A DNA stretch of 64,000 nucleotides from Chamaecrista fasciculata (taxonomy: Eukaryota > Streptophyta > Magnoliopsida > Fabales > Fabaceae), in contig QANZ01047505.1 in NCBI GenBank assembly GCA_003254925.1, positions 113,158-177,157 of the forward strand, in the 5' to 3' direction. The position numbers and the translations under genes are program-made. Below, one piece after another: positions 1 through 10,467 of the stretch. The notes below the pieces were generated by a model. The model did no database searches. It worked only from the letters and a program-made list of their open reading frames with translations, and was not told where the DNA came from. Numbering within the stretch: the stretch's first letter is position 1; each line of letters opens with the position of its first letter.

Positions 1-234
1 GTTTTCACGGCTGTATCAATTCAAACTATCTAATTATTTTTCCCACTAACGTAGATTCGTAGCCTGCACCAAATGGCCAAATCTGTATACCTTGTCCATC
101 TTATCAAGCCATATTCCACAATTCCTTCCATATCTTTTAGTCCACCAAATTGGGACTCACTATCCTAAGTATTAGTCTTCAAAGGAATTGGGTCCTCATT
201 TAAACATTCAGGGATATTTGTATGAACCTTGCAA
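1..234. other. Unassigned flank
   Basis: No gene or clear repeat end is visible in this stretch. It ends at the target-site duplication of the LINE insertion. Confidence 0.5.
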
Positions 235-802
235 GGACAACGATTATTAATTAGGTGTTATTATGGGCTTCCATCAATTTCTAGGACAAGGAAATAGCCT
301 CCTGGCAGAATGCTGGGGAGTATTCCTTGGAATTAAACAAGCTCTCTCTATAAATGCAAGAAAAATATGGATTGAATCTGATTGCTTGATGTTGATTAAT
401 TTGATGAATGATCTGTCGTTGCAACCCACACATCATCTTGCACCGATTATTTCTCTCTGCAGGTCATCCCTCAACTCCTTTGAAGATTGCAAGATATCAC
501 ATGTCTTAAGGGAGGGGAATCAATGTGCGGATAGCCTTGCTGGGAATGCTCTGTTTTCACGCTGTAACTTTCAGTCTTATAACTTTTGTCCTGCTTTTGC
601 TATTTTACCTTTTACCTTGGATAGACTCGGAACCCATACCCCTCGTGGTATTGGGTAGTATGCTGTTGTTTGTATCCCGAACAGGTTGAACCTGGTTGTT
701 GTACTCTGTACTCTGTTTTTTCTATGTTTTTATGTGATGAATGAATGAACCTCTTCTACGAAAAAAAAAAAAAGGACAACGATTATTAATTAGGTGTTAT
801 TA
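235..802 (+). mobile_element. 5'-truncated LINE retroinsertion with 29-bp target duplication
   Basis: A 29-bp direct repeat (235-263 and 774-802) flanks an insert of about 510 bp that ends in a poly(A) run (760-773). This is the signature of target-primed reverse transcription. The insert holds the last domain of a non-LTR retroelement protein and a short 3' UTR. The duplication is long for a plant LINE but matches without mismatch. Only the 3' end of the parent element was copied. Confidence 0.9.
264..658 (+). pseudogene. C-terminal RNase H-like domain of a LINE (fragment)
   Basis: This 131-codon reading frame resembles the RNase H-like domain (RVT_3 type) found at the C-terminus of many plant LINE polyproteins. 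Visible motifs are LLAECWGVFLGI near residues 14-25, IESDC near 37-41 (an acidic position of the fold) and HVLREGNQCADSLAG near 80-94. The reverse transcriptase and endonuclease domains are absent because the copy is 5'-truncated. The apparent ATG at 263-265 is formed across the junction between the target duplication and the insert, so it is not an inherited start. It is a dead fragment with no known host function. Confidence 0.85.
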
Positions 803-1287
803 ACATAAGAGATATTTTAATACAATTTTTAAAAACTACAATATCTATTAATAATATATGTTATATATGTCATTATTTGTTATTGTCTATCATGTTAAAG
901 TTACAAAAATTAATTCTATATTTTAAAATCTTTGAATATGTGTCGTATGCGTGTCGTATCGGTATTGGACGACACAGATATGGGTCTCACACTGTGACAC
1001 GTCCTCCAAATGAAATGTTTATGCTTCATAGGTTGTAAGAGAGAATTTATAATTTTTTTCGTACATAAATTATAATTAAGTGAGGGTTTACAATTTTTTT
1101 TGACAGAGAAAAATTGTATTGAAGAAAATTTATAATTTTTTCATGTAAAAATTAAAAATTGTGAAATTGTCCCCATGAAATGGTAGAATAAATGTTGAGG
1201 TACCAAATGGCATTAAATTTTTTGCGTATAATTTTTTTTCTCTCTTCCTTTATTTATATAGTAATTGTACACGTGACGAGAATGAGG
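803..1287. other. AT-rich region upstream of TPS1
   Basis: No coding sequence is seen. A G-box-like CACGTG lies at 1270-1275, just upstream of the TATA box of TPS1. It is a candidate element for bZIP or bHLH factors, but this rests on the hexamer alone. Confidence 0.5.
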
Positions 1288-1300
1288 TCTATATAAGGCC
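1288..1300 (+). promoter_or_regulatory. TATA box of TPS1
   Basis: TCTATATAAGGCC lies about 65 bp before the start codon at 1360. TPS2 has nearly the same core, TCTATATAAGACC, at the same distance from its own start, so the core promoter is conserved between the two paralogues. Confidence 0.7.
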
Positions 1301-1359
1301 TTGGTTATTTACTTATAACCAAAGTAATTAAAATTCAGACAATATACAATATTATCATC

Positions 1360-4300
1360 ATGGCTTTTCTCCCATTTGCTTCTTCTTCTTCCTCCCTCTC
1401 TAAAATGCTTCCTGCTCATGTAATTAATACAAAAACTTCATATTCATTCATACCTATTATTAACACCTTCCATTATTACTCTTGTACTCCAACTATATTC
1501 CAATGCACCAAAGCTTCAGTTTCAAATAGTACTCATGATGATGCAAATAATGAATCTACTCGTAGATCTTCTCAATTCAAACCGACAATTTGGCATAATG
1601 ATTATGTTCATTCTTTCTCTTCCAAATACACTGTACGTTCATGCATTATTTTCAATTAATTAATAATTCTCTATTATATATATATATATATTATCTTCTT
1701 GATTTGCATATACTTGTAAAGGAATTATGTATATATTATTACTTCATATAATGTTTGATTATCACTATATATTTGTATGATGCAGGAAAAATCATATGCA
1801 CATGAAAGCAAAGTTCTTAGGGAAGAAGTGAGGATGATGCTTCACAAAATGGAAGATGACCCTCTTCATCAACTTGAGCTCATTGATATCTTGCAAAGGC
1901 TTGGAGTGGCTTATCATTTTGATGCTCAAATAAAAAAAATATTGCAAAATCACTTCAACAATAATATTATTGTTGTCGATAATAATAAGTTAAAGGGTGG
2001 CAAAAATATGTATGCCACTGCACTTGAGTTTAGACTCTTAAGGCAACATGGACATCATTTATCAACAGGTACTTAATTTAATTGTTACTTTATATATAAA
2101 ATATATATGTCGACAATAGAAGATAGATTGACCGAGACATACTTCTTTCGATCTTGAATATCTATTTTTTTAAGGTTAATATACACAGACTAAGGAAATT
2201 GTTAATTCACCTAAAATGAAAAAAAAAATATGAGTTAAAAGACTAAATTACCCTTATTAACAATACTTGAGAAATGTTTATTCATTATGATTCCACTATT
2301 CAATAGGGATATAACTGTAAAATGAATAATTAATGCTCTCTTGATTTTGTAAAGCATCGGATATTTTGAAACAAAGAAAACCCTCCAACAAAGTAAATAT
2401 TCAGGACCAGGGGGAGTAATATATAATAATTTTTTTATTTATATCTAATTAATTAATTAATGTCAATTGTTGATGATGCAGAGGTGTTTGATGGTTTTCA
2501 AGATGAAATGGGTAACTTTAAAAGTTTTCTGACGGAGGATATCAAGGGAATGTTGTCACTATATGAAGCATCATTCCATTTAGTGGAAGATGAAACCATT
2601 TTGGAAAAAGCAAGAGATTTCACCACAAAACATCTGAAAGAATATGTGAATGTGATGAGGACCAATAATAAAGACAATGATGATGAGATGTCAGTGTTGA
2701 TCAAACATGCTTTGGAGCTTCCCTTACATTGGAGAATGCAAAGATGGGAGGCTTTTTGGTTCATTAATGCATATGAAAGAATGGATAATATGATTCCTAC
2801 TTTGCTACACTTTGCCAAATTGGATTTCAATATGCTTCAAGCCATCCATCTTGAAGAATTAAAGGATACATCAACGTGATCATATATTATTTTGTTTGTC
2901 TTGTAGTTTAAACAAATATTTTTGCATTTGAAAGTTTGGATTGCAAGGTTTATTGATATATGATATAAATATTGATTTATTATTAAAGGATATATGTCTA
3001 AAGTATATATTAGACATATATCAATAATTAAAGGATATATCAATATTGATTTATTATTAGACAAAATCAATATTGATATATGTCTAATACTCTAATTAAT
3101 TAATTAATTATTTTGTTGCATTTTTATTAGATGGTGGAAAAGAATTGGAATGACAGAGAAGTTGAGTTATGGAAGTGATAGATTGGTGGAGGGGTTTCTT
3201 TGGGGATTGGGATTAAGTTTTTTGCCACAACATGGGAATTTGAGAAAGGTCACAACAAAGATAGTTGGACTCATAACAGCAATTGATGACATCTATGATG
3301 TCTATGGAACTTTGGAAGAACTAGAACTCTTCACTCAAGCCATTGACAGGTATTACATATATATATATATATTACATGAAGCGAATTGAAGTATATATCA
3401 TGAATGGAATATAATTTTATTTGTGATGCATGCATGCATGATAGGTGGGACATAAATGCAATTGATGATCTTCCATATTACATGAAGATATGTTTCTTGG
3501 CACTGTTTACTTTTGTGGATGAGTTGGCTTTTGACATTCTAAAAGACAAAGGGCACTACATCATTCCACACCTAAAGAAAGTGGTATGTATATAAAATTA
3601 TGTATTTTATTTCATTTTTTTTTAATTTACCTAAAATGCATGATTAATAATATATACTGGCTTCAATCTTTGATTGTTACTATGTGAAAAATTTCAGTGG
3701 ACAGATTTATGTAAAGCGTATATGAGAGAGGCAGAATGGTATTATAGTGGACATACACCAAGCATGCAAGAATATTTGGAAAATGGATGGCTTTCAATAA
3801 GTGTACAGGTTGTAATTGTTCATGCATACTTAACAACTGATCAAAACCCAATAAAAAAGAAGGATTTGGATTTATTCTTACAACAATACCCAAATATCTT
3901 TCGCCTTATTGGAATCATTTTTCGCTTGGCTGACGACCTCGAAACATCCCAGGTAAATATACATATATACCATGAAAATCTCATTCAATCCCATATGTGT
4001 GTGTGTTAAGGAAAATCACTCGTATTATTCAATACATATTATTAATTATTATTAAGGTAATGTTATAGAGAATTCTAATTTTTCAATGAACATTGTCTTT
4101 AATTTGAAATGTGTGTTAAAATTTTGGAGAAATTACACAGAAGGTCCCTGTGGTTTGGGGTATTTTGAGATTGGGTCCATGTGGTTTTAAAAATGGCAAT
4201 TTGGGGACTGAGGTTTGCTCCGTTAGAAGAAAAGGGTCTTCAATCCAAAATTTAACAGAAATTGGGGCTAAAATACCATTTTAAGACCCTAACTATTAAT

Positions 4301-5166
4301 TTTCTATGCATTTGACCCCTTGTTTTTATGAGGGAGAGATTTTGATGCAAAAATAGAAAATGTTCGGGGACTTTCACTTTGGCTATTGAAAAAAGGTTGA
4401 ATATATTTGCAAAAGGATCCCTCGAATTCTGTCAAATCAGAAAATTTTTCAATAGCCAAAGTGAAAGTTCTCGAAAATTTTTGATTTTTGCATCAAAGTC
4501 TCTCTTTCTCTCATAGAAACAAGGAGTCAAATACATAGAAAATTAATAGTTAGGGTCTTAAAATGTTATTTTAACCTAAATATCTGTTAATTTTTTGATG
4601 GATGGCCCTTTTCTACTAATGAAGCAAACCTCAGTTCCAAAATTGTCACTTTTCAAGCCATAGGAACCCAAACCACAGGGAACTTCTGTGTAACTTACCT
4701 TAAAATTTTATAACAACAGTTTGACAAATTTCAAAATATAATCTGCCATTGTCACATTATTCAACATATACAATATATACATTTTATTAATTGTTATTCA
4801 TTTTGATTTTTGGTTTTGTTGATTGATCATATATATATATATATATATATTCATCAGGATGAGATGAAGATGGGGTCTGTCCCGAAAGGAGTTGAATGCT
4901 ACATGAATGAATATGGAGTGAGTGAAGAAGAAGCACGTGAAGGAGTGAAAGACATTATATATGAGACATGGAAGAAGTTGAATGAGGAAGTTGGCAATTC
5001 ACCTTTCAATGAGAGTCTCACAGAGATTGCTGTGAATCTTGTAAGGATTGCACAATGGTTTTACCTTCATGGAGATGGCTTTGGTACCATGAAACTAACT
5101 ACCGAATTTCATCATTACTCTTTCACTCCATTCCTATTTCTGAGGGTTGTACTTAAAATTATGTAA
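1360..5166 (+). CDS. TPS1: TPS-b monoterpene synthase, C-terminus frameshifted
   Basis: Seven exons: 1360-1632, 1786-2068, 2482-2875, 3131-3349, 3445-3583, 3698-3952, 4858-5166 (623 codons plus stop). Family knowledge: class I terpene synthases ionise geranyl diphosphate in plastids to make monoterpenes. Seen: a Ser/Thr-rich plastid transit region (1-65), RRX8W at residues 68-78, DDIYD at 369-373 and an NSE/DTE motif (DDLETSQDE) across the exon 6/7 junction, so all Mg2+-binding motifs are present. Two defects are visible against TPS2. Exon 3 ends AC|GT instead of AG|GT, which turns the usual SRWW into STWW. After HGDGFG in exon 7 a net 7-bp loss shifts the frame, so the usual RISSLLF end is replaced by unrelated residues. 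Introns 2 and 6 each hold a MITE. It may be a young pseudogene or make an altered enzyme; the product is unknown. Confidence 0.85.
2142..2416. repeat. Stowaway-like MITE in TPS1 intron 2 (degenerate)
   Basis: A 275-bp element flanked by TA dinucleotides (2140-2141, 2417-2418). It aligns along its length with the reverse complement of the sharper copy at 16780-17053, whose ends are CTCCCTCCGGTTC. The ends here have drifted (CTTCTTTCGATC and the complement of GGACCAGGGGGAG), so this is an older insertion. The corresponding intron of TPS2 lacks it. Confidence 0.75.
2930..3110. repeat. AT-rich internal repeats in TPS1 intron 3
   Basis: The units TATTGATTTATTATTA and GATATATGTCTAA recur in direct and inverted order. 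The matching intron of TPS2 is shorter and lacks the array, so it arose in TPS1 after duplication. No transposon ends are identified. Confidence 0.5.
4126..4699. repeat. Long-TIR foldback MITE in TPS1 intron 6
   Basis: A 574-bp element consisting mostly of two inverted arms of over 200 bp. The ends read GGAGAAATTACACAGAAGG and the complement of GGTAAGTTACACAGAAG. TTAAAATTTT flanks it on both sides (4116-4125, 4700-4709), a 9-10-bp duplication that fits a Mutator-like origin. It has no coding capacity, and its transcript would form a long hairpin within the TPS1 pre-mRNA. Confidence 0.8.
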
Positions 5167-5444
5167 TTAAAAGATGTTTATATATGTGATGAATAAATTT
5201 ATGTAGCATGTTAATTATTAATTTAACTTGAAGAACTACAGTGTGGGGAGATGTCACAGAGCGTCTATGCTCGTTTCTTGAATTATACAATCTATTCTTA
5301 AGTTTTTAGAAACTAATATGCATAGAAAAGATAATCAAGTTTAATTATTGGACTGTACTTTTCTAATCATATCTTGGCTTAGTTCACTGTACTGCATAGG
5401 CTTTGGATGATATTGTGGTACTTCATACTTGTATAATAATGGAC
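5167..5444. other. TPS1 3' flank
   Basis: AT-rich sequence after the TPS1 stop. It presumably holds the 3' UTR, but no single poly(A) signal stands out. No other gene is seen. Confidence 0.4.
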
Positions 5445-5631
5445 TGATCAAATTCTTTTTTTTTTGGCAACTAAAAGTTTAGGTGAGTTGAGTTCTCGAA
5501 GGCTTATCAAGGTCAGGGCATGTCTCCTCTATGAACGTTTATAGAGGTACTTACGTATCGCCTATCAATAAAACCCCCACATCAACAGCAGAATTCAAAC
5601 TCACAACCTTGTGACTTTGAATGATCAAATT
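5445..5631 (-). mobile_element. tRNA-derived SINE, 5'-truncated (family A)
   Basis: The SINE body, 5455-5621, lies in minus orientation: its poly(A) tail reads as a T run on the left. It is flanked by TGATCAAATT (5445-5454, 5622-5631). The body aligns with the fuller copy at 55070-55271, including the shared 3' end of the form AACTTTTAGTTGCC(A)n. The tRNA-like head is cut off near the B box. Confidence 0.85.
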
Positions 5632-5912
5632 ATTTATTGACTTCTAAGAGTTATAAGATCTTTCTTTTTTTTTTTTTTGACATGAGTTTATATTTTGGTC
5701 CTCCATAATCTTATTGAAGGGAAATCTAGTTGCATATGTATTAGAAACATGCATGACTTTCAATGGATACATTGTTGCATTGATTGGTGACTTCCTAAGC
5801 AGGATTATACTATTCGATCAGAACTCAGTCAAGTAAAATAAAAAACACATTTCATTAAGTATTTATATTAAATTCTTACACACAATAATGATATATATAT
5901 ATATATATATTT
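5632..5912. other. Intergenic, AT-rich
   Basis: No gene is seen. A T run near 5665-5678 followed by GACATGAG could be another small retroinsertion, but no clean target duplication is visible. A short (AT)n run occupies about 5890-5910. Confidence 0.4.
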
Positions 5913-6024
5913 CTAAATACGAATGGGCTCAAAGAGTACGGATGATATGGAATGATTGATATAAGGATCTTGATCACTGTAGCCATCTCCATGTCGATAA
6001 ACCCAAATCGCTGCCCTTCTAAGA

Positions 6025-6260
6025 TTCATAGAAGGGTAAAACTTACATCAAGTTCTCTATATTCTTCTATCAAGTTCTCTAATCAACATTTGACACGTGG
6101 CAAAAATTTTATATATAACCAATCATGATAGAGAGAATATTAAATATCATTTTTTGCATGACCAATCATTGAAGAGAGAGAATGTAATCAAGACTTATGA
6201 TTGATGGAACTTGATAGCAAGGATGTATGGAAGTTGATGTAAGTTTTACCCTTCATAGAA
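6025..6260. mobile_element. Mutator-type MITE in TPS3 exon 7
   Basis: A 218-bp element (6034-6251) with terminal inverted repeats beginning GGGTAAAACTTACATCAA. It is flanked by a perfect 9-bp duplication, TTCATAGAA (6025-6033, 6252-6260). The 9-bp size is typical of Mutator-like elements. It has no coding capacity and interrupts the terpene synthase reading frame. Confidence 0.92.
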
Positions 6261-6617
6261 ATATCTTTGAAGTTCGTTGAGAGACAAGAATGGCAATAAT
6301 ATTCTTCATTCATCTTCTTCCATGTCTCATCTATCATGGATTTCACATGTGCACGAGCTTCTGCCTCACTAGCTTTATGTTCATTCATGTAGCATTGAAA
6401 TGATGTTGGAACATCTCCTGTTTTCATCTCACGCTGATGAATTATATTGAAATCCAAATATACAAAAACAAAGACAAGTTAATTAATAAAAAGATTGATT
6501 ATATTGGATAAATAATAATGAATGAGAGAAAGAATAAAGTAAATTTTAAACTAGAAATTGAGAAACTATTGTGACGCATTATTGAACTGTCACCTTAGAT
6601 GTTCCAAGATCATCTGT

Positions 6618-7003
6618 TATTAGAGAATAATCTAGAAAAGATTAAATAATAAAATAATATAAAATGCAATAAAAATCTAGATATTAAGAAATAAAAATAA
6701 TAAAATAATGTTATAACCAGAAATCTCTAGATGAAGCAACCGACTTAGGCTTATTATAAATATGTATGTGTATGTTCAAGAGAGTGCAGACAAATTATAA
6801 TGAATGATGCTGCAATTTCATCCAATATAATATTGAATTCATATATGTGTGTGTCTGATGCATGAGTGGAGTGAGAAAAAGCAAAAGGTCACATTATTGC
6901 AAGTCGTGTAAGATCATTGTGTATGTGCAAATTATATTTGCAATGCCCATTTATAAAATTTCCTTTCAATTCAGTCCCTCCATATCATCCGCAAATTCCA
7001 TCA
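6618..7003 (+). repeat. Copia 5' LTR
   Basis: 386 bp, from TATTAGAGAATAATC to AAATTCCATCA. It matches the 3' LTR apart from seven substitutions and no indels. Confidence 0.93.
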
Positions 7004-7004
7004 G

Positions 7005-7016
7005 TGGTATCAGAGC
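7005..7016 (+). promoter_or_regulatory. Copia primer-binding site
   Basis: TGGTATCAGAGC is complementary to the 3' end of initiator tRNA-Met, the usual primer for plant Copia elements. It starts two bases past the LTR end. Confidence 0.9.
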
Positions 7017-7055
7017 TACATATTTCAGTCACCCTTTCACATACATATATTTTCT

Positions 7056-10000
7056 ATGGCCTCCTCATCTACCATACCAACCATAAATTACACCCAAACC
7101 TTGATACCCATATTTGATGGTGAAGTCTATGACTTTTGGAGTATCAAGATGAAGACATTATTCATCTCTCATAATTTATGGGACGTGATAGAAGATGGCA
7201 TAAAACAAGCCACTCCAGAGGAGCAATCAAAATGGTCTACAAGCGAGCAAAAGGAGTACAAGCAGCTCATTCATAGGGATGCAAAGGCTCTCCTCCACTT
7301 ACAACAAGCAGTAAGTAATACAATTTTTCCCAAAATTATGAGAGCTACTTCTACAAAGGAGGCATGGGAAATTTTGAAAGCCCAATACAAAGGCACAGAC
7401 AAGGTAATTTCTATCAAACTTCAATCTCTATGGAAAGAATTTGATAATTTAATGATGAAAGAGGGAGAATCAATTCAAGTGTTCTTCTCTCGTGTCTCAA
7501 ACATCATTAATCAAATTAAAAGTTATGGAGACACGATAGAAGACAAAAAAAATTGTTCAAAAAATATTAAGAAGTCTTCCCTCTAAATTTGATTATGTGG
7601 TGGCTGCTATTGAAGAAGCTAAAGATTTAGACAAGCTCACTCTAGTGGAGTTAGAAAGATCTCTTCAAGCACATGAAGAGAGAATGCAAAAATATGAACC
7701 CCCACTAGAGCAAGCTTTTCAATCAAAAGTAAATATTTCTCAAACTAATGGAGATAGAAGAAATAACCACGGTCAAAATCCTCAAACCAGAGGATCATCC
7801 AATTACCGTGGAAGGGGAAGAAGAAATTATAAAAATCAAGGGAGCACTAAAGAAAAGAGTGGCCTCTATTGCACTTTATGCAAGAAAAATAATCATGATA
7901 CAAAAAATTGCCGATTTAAATGCATGAGATGCAAAAAGCATACTCATCTAGAAAAAGATTGTTGGTATAAACAAAAAGATGAAGCCAATTTTACAGAGAA
8001 AGTAAACTCCCTTGATCAAATATTTTATTCTGCATATTCCTCTCATCAAGAATCAAGGGATATTTGGTATATTGACAGTGGTTGTTCAAACCACATGACA
8101 AGCAATAAAAATTGCTTTGTCAGTCTAGATGAAAATAAAAAATCCAAGTTACACTTGGTGATGGCAAGAAGCAAGAAGTTGAAGGCAAAGGCATCATTGC
8201 CGTTAAATCTAAAAATGGCCAACAGAAATATATTCATGATGTTTTCTATGTTCCAGGCCTTGCACAAAATTTATTAAGTATTGGTCAATTAGTAAAAAGA
8301 GGCTACAAATTGATTTTTGAAAATGATCAATGCATTATAATTGATAAAGATAAGGGGCAACTTATAACTACAGTTAAAATGGTCCCTAACAAAATTTTTC
8401 CTTTATCAATGCCACTTGGGCAATATGCCATGAGATGTGAAAATTTAGATGAGTCCACATTGTGGCATTTAAGATATGGCCACTTAAATTTTAATAGCCT
8501 TAAATTATTAAATCAAAAAGATATGGTGCATGGGCTCCCTCTATTGCCTTTTCAAAGGCAAATTTGTGAAGGATGTATATTTGGAAAAATGCATAGATTG
8601 CCATTTACAAAAACATCATGGAGAGCAAAAGCTCCACTTGAATTAGTACATGCAGATATTTGGGGACCATCAAGAACTCCCACTCTTGGAGGAAAGAGAT
8701 ATTTTCTATTGTTCGTGGATGATTTTACCCGAATGATGTGGGTATATTTTATTGAGCAAAAATCAGAAGCTTTTTCATGCTTTACACAATTCAAAGCCCT
8801 AGTTGAAAAGCAGAGCGACCATCCCATCAAAGTGTTGAGGACTAATCGCGGAGGAGAATTCAACAGTCAGAGATTCATCCAGTATTGCAAGGAGCAAGGA
8901 ATCAAGAAGGAGCTTACTGTTCGTTACACACCGCAGCAAAATGGCGTAGCAGAAAGGAAGAATAGAACTATTGTTGAGATGGCACGAGCGATGCTACAAG
9001 GCAAGAATCTACCAAAACACTTTTGGGCTGAAGCTGTATATACTGCAGTATACATTCTCAACCGTTCACCGACAAAAGTTGTTCTAGACATGACGCCGTA
9101 CGAAGCTTGGACAAAGAGGAAACCAAGAGTTGATAATTTTAAAGTTTTTGGATGCATAGCCTATGCTCACATTCCAAATGAAAACAGAGAGAAGCTAGAC
9201 AAGAAAGGAGAAAAATACATCTTTATCGGCTACAGTGATGAATCAAAAGGTTATCGTCTCTACAACCTAGATACAAGAAAGTTAGTCATTTCCAGAGATG
9301 TGATATTCGACGAAGGAGCAAGTTGGGATTGGAAGACACAATCACCCGAAGGAGTTCAACATTTTGAAGAAGAAGAAGAAGAAGAGACTATGTAAAGCGA
9401 CCCAAACACAAGTCAATCATCAAGCTCAAGTTCAACTCAACTGTCAAGTTCAAGTTCGACTCAACCATCGAGACCAATTTTTTCACCAGAATCACATGCA
9501 AGGAAGACGCGATCATTAGAAGAAATTTATCAAACATGTGATATTGCATTCTTTTCTTGTGAACCTCAAAAGTACGAGGAAGCAGTAAAAGAAGAAGAAT
9601 GGAGAAAAGCAATGGACAAAGAAATCAAAATGATCGAGAAAAACCCGGACAGATATTCATCTATCAAGAAAAATATGCCGATGATTTATTGAAGAAGTTC
9701 AGAATGACAGACTGCAAGCCAGCTTCTACACCAATGGGAACAAACGAAAAATTATCAAAAGAAGATGGAAAAGAGAAAGTGGACGAGACAATCTATCGAA
9801 GTTTAGTTGGATCACTGATCTATCTCACAAACACTAGACCAGACATTCAGCACGCCGTCAGCATTGTATCAAGATTTATGAGCAAACCAAGCAAATCACA
9901 TTTTACAACCGCAAAGAGGATACTAAGATATGTCAAGGGTACGAAGAACTTTGGCATAATATACAAATCCAAGAGCGATTGCGACCTAATTGGCTACACA

Positions 10001-10462
10001 GACAGCGACTGAGCAGGAAGCATCGACGACCGCAAAAGCACAACAGGATATATCTTTCTTCTTGGATCAAAGATAATTTCTTGGGCAACAAAGAAACAGA
10101 AGACCGTAGCACTTCCATCCGCTGAAGCTGAATACATGGCAGCAACAAGTGCAGCATGGGAAGCAGTTTGGCTAAGGAGAATCATGGAGAACCTACATCA
10201 AGGAGTTGACAAACCAACAAAGATCTACTGTGACAACATGTCTACCATCGCCATGACGAAGAATCCAGAATTCCACAACCGCACCAAGCACATCGAGATT
10301 CGTCATCATTTTATTCGAGAGCTTGTGGAGCAAGGCGAAATTGAGTTAGATTTTTGCAAGACTGAAGATCAACTCGCAGACATATTTACAAAGCCAGTTA
10401 CAATAGAGAAGTTCATCAAGATCAGAGATATGCTCGGAGTCACAAACTTTTCAAGATTATAG
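7056..10462 (+). pseudogene. Copia gag-pol, frameshifted, RT deleted
   Basis: The order is Gag, protease, integrase, RNase H, as in Copia. Gag begins at 7056 (MASSSTIPTINYT) and is out of frame by about 7590. Downstream are two CCHC zinc knuckles (CTLCKKNNHDTKNC and CMRCKKHTHLEKDC, 7876-7968) and the protease DSG (near 8073). A second frameshift falls between about 8150 and 8310. Integrase (8310-9395) shows the HHCC zinc site and the DD35E layout, but the second catalytic Asp is Asn (RTNRGGEF, near 8845). Most of the reverse transcriptase, including the YxDD box, is deleted: at about 9645 the start of the RT domain is fused directly to its C-terminal end. RNase H follows with a TGA at 10009-10011 where Trp is expected (DSD-x-AG), and ends with LADIFTKP at 10462. 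No functional protein set can be made. Confidence 0.93.
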
Positions 10463-10467
10463 GGGAG
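10461..10467 (+). promoter_or_regulatory. Copia polypurine tract
   Basis: AGGGGAG lies directly before the 3' LTR. It is the plus-strand primer site of reverse transcription. Confidence 0.8.

Noticed and set aside
2498-2830. 110-codon open frame antisense to TPS1 exon 3, and its twin antisense to TPS2 exon 3 (19176-19508)
   Set aside because: Both are the complementary strand of a conserved exon. The shared length comes from the paralogy of the sense strand.
5641-5705. T run followed by GACATGAG as another micro-retroinsertion
   Set aside because: The flanks (GAGTTATA and GAGTTTATA) match imperfectly and are not adjacent to the insert ends, so the duplication is not convincing.
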